DNA of 64,000 nucleotides, taken from the NCBI RefSeq assembly GCF_013363995.1, contig NZ_JABWGO010000001.1, positions 310,001 through 374,000 on the forward strand, given 5' to 3'. A program made the translations under genes and the position numbers. Below the pieces are notes generated by a model. The model was not told the DNA's origin. It did no database searches and saw only the letters and a program-made list of their open reading frames with translations. The DNA comes from Nonomuraea rhodomycinica (GTDB taxonomy: Bacteria > Actinomycetota > Actinomycetes > Streptosporangiales > Streptosporangiaceae). Of the stretch, positions 61,451 to 64,000 are shown in pieces; the stretch's first letter is position 1; each line of letters begins with the position of its first letter.

Positions 61451-62680
61451 TCACGGGCCCGCCGGGCTCACCGCGTCGAAGTCGACCAGCAGGTGCCGGG
61501 GGCCGCGCAGCGTGGCGCTGGGCCGGTAGGGCGGCGGGTCCTCCACCAGCCGCGGGTTGACCAGCCGGTTCACCAGCTGCTGCAGGGCGATCTGCCCCTC
61601 CAGCCGTGCCAGCGCCGCGCCGAAGCAGTAGTGGATCCCGCCGCCGAAGCCCAGGTGCTCGCTGTAGCGGCGGTCCGGGTCGAAGGTGTCGGGATGGCTC
61701 ACGTGCGCCGGGTCCCGGCTGCCCGAGGCGAGGACGAGGACGACCGGCGCGCCCGCCGGGATCGTCGTCCCCGCGATCGGGATGTCGGCCAGCGCCACCC
61801 GCGACGACAGGAAGTGGACCGGCGGCTCGTACCGCAGCAGTTCCTCCACCGTGGTGACGATCAGGTCCGGCTCGGCGCGCAGCCGCTTGATCAGCTCGGG
61901 GTGGCGCAGCAGCGTGAGCATGCCGTTGGTGATGAGGTTGACCGTGGTCTCGTGGCCGGCGATGAGCAGCAGCGCGGACGTGGCGATCACCTCGACCGGG
62001 GACATCCTGCCCTCCGGCCCCTCGTAGGTGACCAGGCCCGACAGCAGGTCGTCGCCCGGCGCGTCCCTGCGCGCCGCGGCCAGGTCGGCCAGGTACGTCT
62101 GGAGCTTGGAGACCGCCTCGGCCCGCGCCTGCTCGCGCTCGGCCCGGTCCTCCTCGCCGGGGCCGAGGGACTCGACGACCGCGTCGGCCCAGGCGTGGAA
62201 GCGCGGCTCGTCCTCCCGGGGCACGCCGAGCAGCCGGCAGATCACCGTGACGGGCAGCGGGTAGGCGACCTCGTCCACGAGGTCCGCGCGGGTGTGCCCG
62301 GTCAGGCCGTCGATGAGCTCGGTGGTGACCGCCAGCATCTCCGGGCGCAGCGCCTCGACGCGTCCGGCGCTGTGCGGCGGCCCGAAGTGGCGCACCGCCA
62401 GCCGCCGCAGCCGGTCGTGCTCGGGCGGGTCGGTGGCGATGAACGAGACCCCGCCCATCCCGTCGGCCACGTCCCCCTCGGGCCGGTGGGCGAGGTTGCG
62501 GCGGTCGGAGCTGATCCGCGGGTCGTGCAGCAGCTCCACGATCTCCCGGTACGTGCTGACGACCCAGGTGCCGTCCTCGCGCCGGAAGACCGGCGTCTCG
62601 CGCAGCTCGGCGTACAGCGGGTACGGGTCGGCGCGGGCGGCGGGGTCGAGGATCTGCCGGAAGACGTCATCGGATGCCAT
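61451..62680 (-). CDS. cytochrome P450
   Basis: 409 residues, soluble bacterial P450. I-helix oxygen motif LIAGHETTVNL, ExxR in VEELLRYEPPVHFLSSR, and heme-binding loop FGGGIHYCFGAALARLEG with Cys352 as the iron ligand. ATG 62680 has AGGAGGG upstream; the earlier in-frame codons to 62752 are low-complexity. Lies 117 bp downstream of a flavoprotein reductase in the same direction, which may feed it electrons through a ferredoxin not seen here. Substrate unknown. Confidence 0.95.
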   Translation of the reverse strand: MASDDVFRQILDPAARADPYPLYAELRETPVFRREDGTWVVSTYREIVELLHDPRISSDRRNLAHRPEGDVADGMGGVSFIATDPPEHDRLRRLAVRHFGPPHSAGRVEALRPEMLAVTTELIDGLTGHTRADLVDEVAYPLPVTVICRLLGVPREDEPRFHAWADAVVESLGPGEEDRAEREQARAEAVSKLQTYLADLAAARRDAPGDDLLSGLVTYEGPEGRMSPVEVIATSALLLIAGHETTVNLITNGMLTLLRHPELIKRLRAEPDLIVTTVEELLRYEPPVHFLSSRVALADIPIAGTTIPAGAPVVLVLASGSRDPAHVSHPDTFDPDRRYSEHLGFGGGIHYCFGAALARLEGQIALQQLVNRLVNPRLVEDPPPYRPSATLRGPRHLLVDFDAVSPAGP

Positions 62681-62718
62681 GGCGGTCCCTCCTGGGCCTG
62701 TGGCGTGCGGGCGTGGGC

Positions 62719-62798
62719 GTGCGGGGCCCGGGTGCGGGAGGCGCGGACGCACGGGACAGGGCGGTACGGGGCCCCGGTGCGGCGGGCGCGGACACGGT
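62719..62798. repeat. 45-bp imperfect duplication between reductase and P450
   Basis: Two related GC-rich units, 62719-62754 and 62764-62798, both reading GTNCGGGGCCC-like then GGCGCGGACRC. The second runs to the reductase stop. No gene is seen in this gap. Confidence 0.55.
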
Positions 62799-64000
62799 CA
62801 CAGCTCGCCGTACAGGAGCGAGGCGCTGCGCTCGGCCGGGTCGTGGCCGGTCACCACGACGGTCGCGCCCTCGCCGGCGAGGGCGCGCTCGGGCACCTCC
62901 GCCGGCCCGGGCCCCGTGTCCCGCCGCATGTCCACGTGCCGGAAGTCCGGCGGGAACGGCGCGGCCCGCTCGATGAGCCGCTGGTAGAACTCCAGCCAGA
63001 TCGCCTGGTCGAAGGTGACCGCGGCGGTGATCCGGCCCTTGTAGCCGTACACGGCGACGAAGCGGCGCGCGGACACCGAGCCCTGCGTGACGACGAGCTG
63101 GTCGGCGAGCGTGGGCACGCCCACCGACTTGATGTTGACCCCGAACTGGCTGGACCAGAACACCGGCAGCGACAGGTGCGGCCAGCGGTGGGCCTGGTCG
63201 CTGACCATGTTGTGGGCGGCCACCTCGGCCTGGGCCACGGCGTTGCCCCAGTGCTCCAGCGCCATGAACTGGTAGTGGAAGACCGGGTGCGGGAAGCGGG
63301 CGATGTCGCCGGCCACGAACACGTCGTCGGTGACCAGGCCGTTGACGTCCACGGCGCGGCACCCGGCGTCGCAGGCCACCCCCCAGGGGCCGGCGGCCAG
63401 CCCGGAGCCGCGCAGCCACTCCACGTTGCGCACGGCGCCGAGCGCCACCACCGCCACCTGGGCCTCGACCGTGCTCCCGTCGGACAGGCGGGCCCGGCGC
63501 AGCCGCCCGGCGCCGTCGCCCTCCAGGGAGCTGACGGTCACGCCGCAGCGCAGGTCCACGCCGTGGTCGCGCTGGATGTCACCGGCGATCCGGCCGATGA
63601 CGCCGCCCAGCGCGCCGACGAGCGGGGCGGGCCCGCGCTCGACGAGCGTCACCGGCAGGCCCAGCTCCCGGCAGGCCGAGGCGACCTCCGACCCGGTGAA
63701 CCCGCCGCCGATGACGAGCACCCGCTCCGGGCCGGCGGCCAGCGCCTCGCGCAGGCCGGTGGCGTCCTCCAGCGTGCGCAGGACGTGGACGCCCTCCAGG
63801 GCCGCCTCGGCCTCGTGCGGCCAGGGGCGGGCGCGGGTGCCCGTGGCGATCAGCACCCGGTCGAAGGCCACCTCGCGGCCGTCGGCCAGGCGTACGGTCT
63901 TGGTGGACAGGTCCAGGCCCGTGGCCGGGTTGCCGGGGATCCACTCGGCCTCGACCTCGCGCAGGCGGGGCAGCCGGGCGTGCGCGGCCGGCACGCGGCG
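62798..64000 (-). CDS. FAD-dependent pyridine-nucleotide-disulfide-type reductase (5' end outside window)
   Basis: At least 400 residues; the N-terminus with the first FAD motif is off the right edge. Seen: FDRVLIATGTRARPWPHEAE, the NAD(P) Rossmann motif VLVIGGGFTGSEVASACREL, ALGAVRNVEWLRGSGL, the FAD aspartate in VFVAGDIARFPHP and EHWGNAVAQAEVAAHNM, all typical of ferredoxin/rhodocoxin reductases (reductase_C follows). Upstream of a P450 in the same direction, so it is the likely electron donor chain component. Frame is open to base 64000. Confidence 0.92.
   Translation of the reverse strand, partial: RRVPAAHARLPRLREVEAEWIPGNPATGLDLSTKTVRLADGREVAFDRVLIATGTRARPWPHEAEAALEGVHVLRTLEDATGLREALAAGPERVLVIGGGFTGSEVASACRELGLPVTLVERGPAPLVGALGGVIGRIAGDIQRDHGVDLRCGVTVSSLEGDGAGRLRRARLSDGSTVEAQVAVVALGAVRNVEWLRGSGLAAGPWGVACDAGCRAVDVNGLVTDDVFVAGDIARFPHPVFHYQFMALEHWGNAVAQAEVAAHNMVSDQAHRWPHLSLPVFWSSQFGVNIKSVGVPTLADQLVVTQGSVSARRFVAVYGYKGRITAAVTFDQAIWLEFYQRLIERAAPFPPDFRHVDMRRDTGPGPAEVPERALAGEGATVVVTGHDPAERSASLLYGEL

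Overview
The window is about 64 kb of very GC-rich actinobacterial chromosome: dense genes, many GTG starts, many 4-base stop/start overlaps and several apparently leaderless genes. The block garA - ftsR-type MerR - bifunctional nuclease (DUF151) - second MerR - gcvP, with a tandem glycine riboswitch in front of gcvP, is the conserved actinobacterial order also seen at Rv1827-Rv1832 of Mycobacterium tuberculosis. A classical menaquinone set (menC, menD, menE), a DUF5999 peptide and a HrdB/SigA-type sigma factor fit a member of the Streptosporangiales (Nonomuraea-like). That placement is inference. No tRNA, rRNA, CRISPR array, insertion sequence or phage gene was seen.

Layout. 0-5.5 kb: edge of an XRE/DUF5753 regulator, a divergent unknown gene, a HAD hydrolase, an inositol-monophosphatase family enzyme, a HutC-type GntR regulator and a DHA2 exporter. 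5.6-8.7 kb: a tightly overlapped kynurenine operon (divergent tryptophan 2,3-dioxygenase, kynureninase, alpha/beta-hydrolase formamidase) predicted to turn tryptophan into anthranilate. 8.8-20.3 kb: accessory enzymes, each next to its own regulator (HxlR, two TetR, LysR) with readable palindromic operators. 20.4-24.3 kb: menD/menC with divergent menE. 24.3-28 kb: a small membrane-anchored acidic protein, the principal-type sigma factor, a TetR and DUF5999.

28.7-32 kb is the most interesting part. A 61-residue precursor with eight cysteines and an Ala-His-Ala cleavage-like site lies in one direction with a membrane-anchored TlpA/MauD-like thioredoxin protein, an ABC exporter without a C39 domain and a small S26 signal peptidase. 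A 957-residue XRE/NB-ARC/TPR regulator is divergent from it. Together these look like a dedicated route for making, exporting, trimming and oxidising a disulfide-rich peptide with no usual RiPP modification enzyme.

35-40 kb holds another TetR/esterase pair with nested operators, a TPR protein, a lipoprotein and a LysR. 40.5-50 kb is the conserved core: gcvP, riboswitch, MerR, DUF151, ftsR, garA, a two-domain sugar nucleotidyltransferase and a CDP-alcohol phosphatidyltransferase. 50-64 kb holds a GNAT, trpF, a two-component system, enoyl-CoA hydratase, an esterase, a class-I amidotransferase homologue that has lost its nucleophile cysteine, a flavohemoglobin-like globin reductase, XRE and MarR regulators, and a P450 beside a flavoprotein reductase cut by the window end.

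GC-rich tandem repeats of about 24-45 bp recur at gene 3' ends and in intergenic gaps (8.75, 10.6, 28.7, 37.2, 45.1, 46.8 and 62.7 kb).
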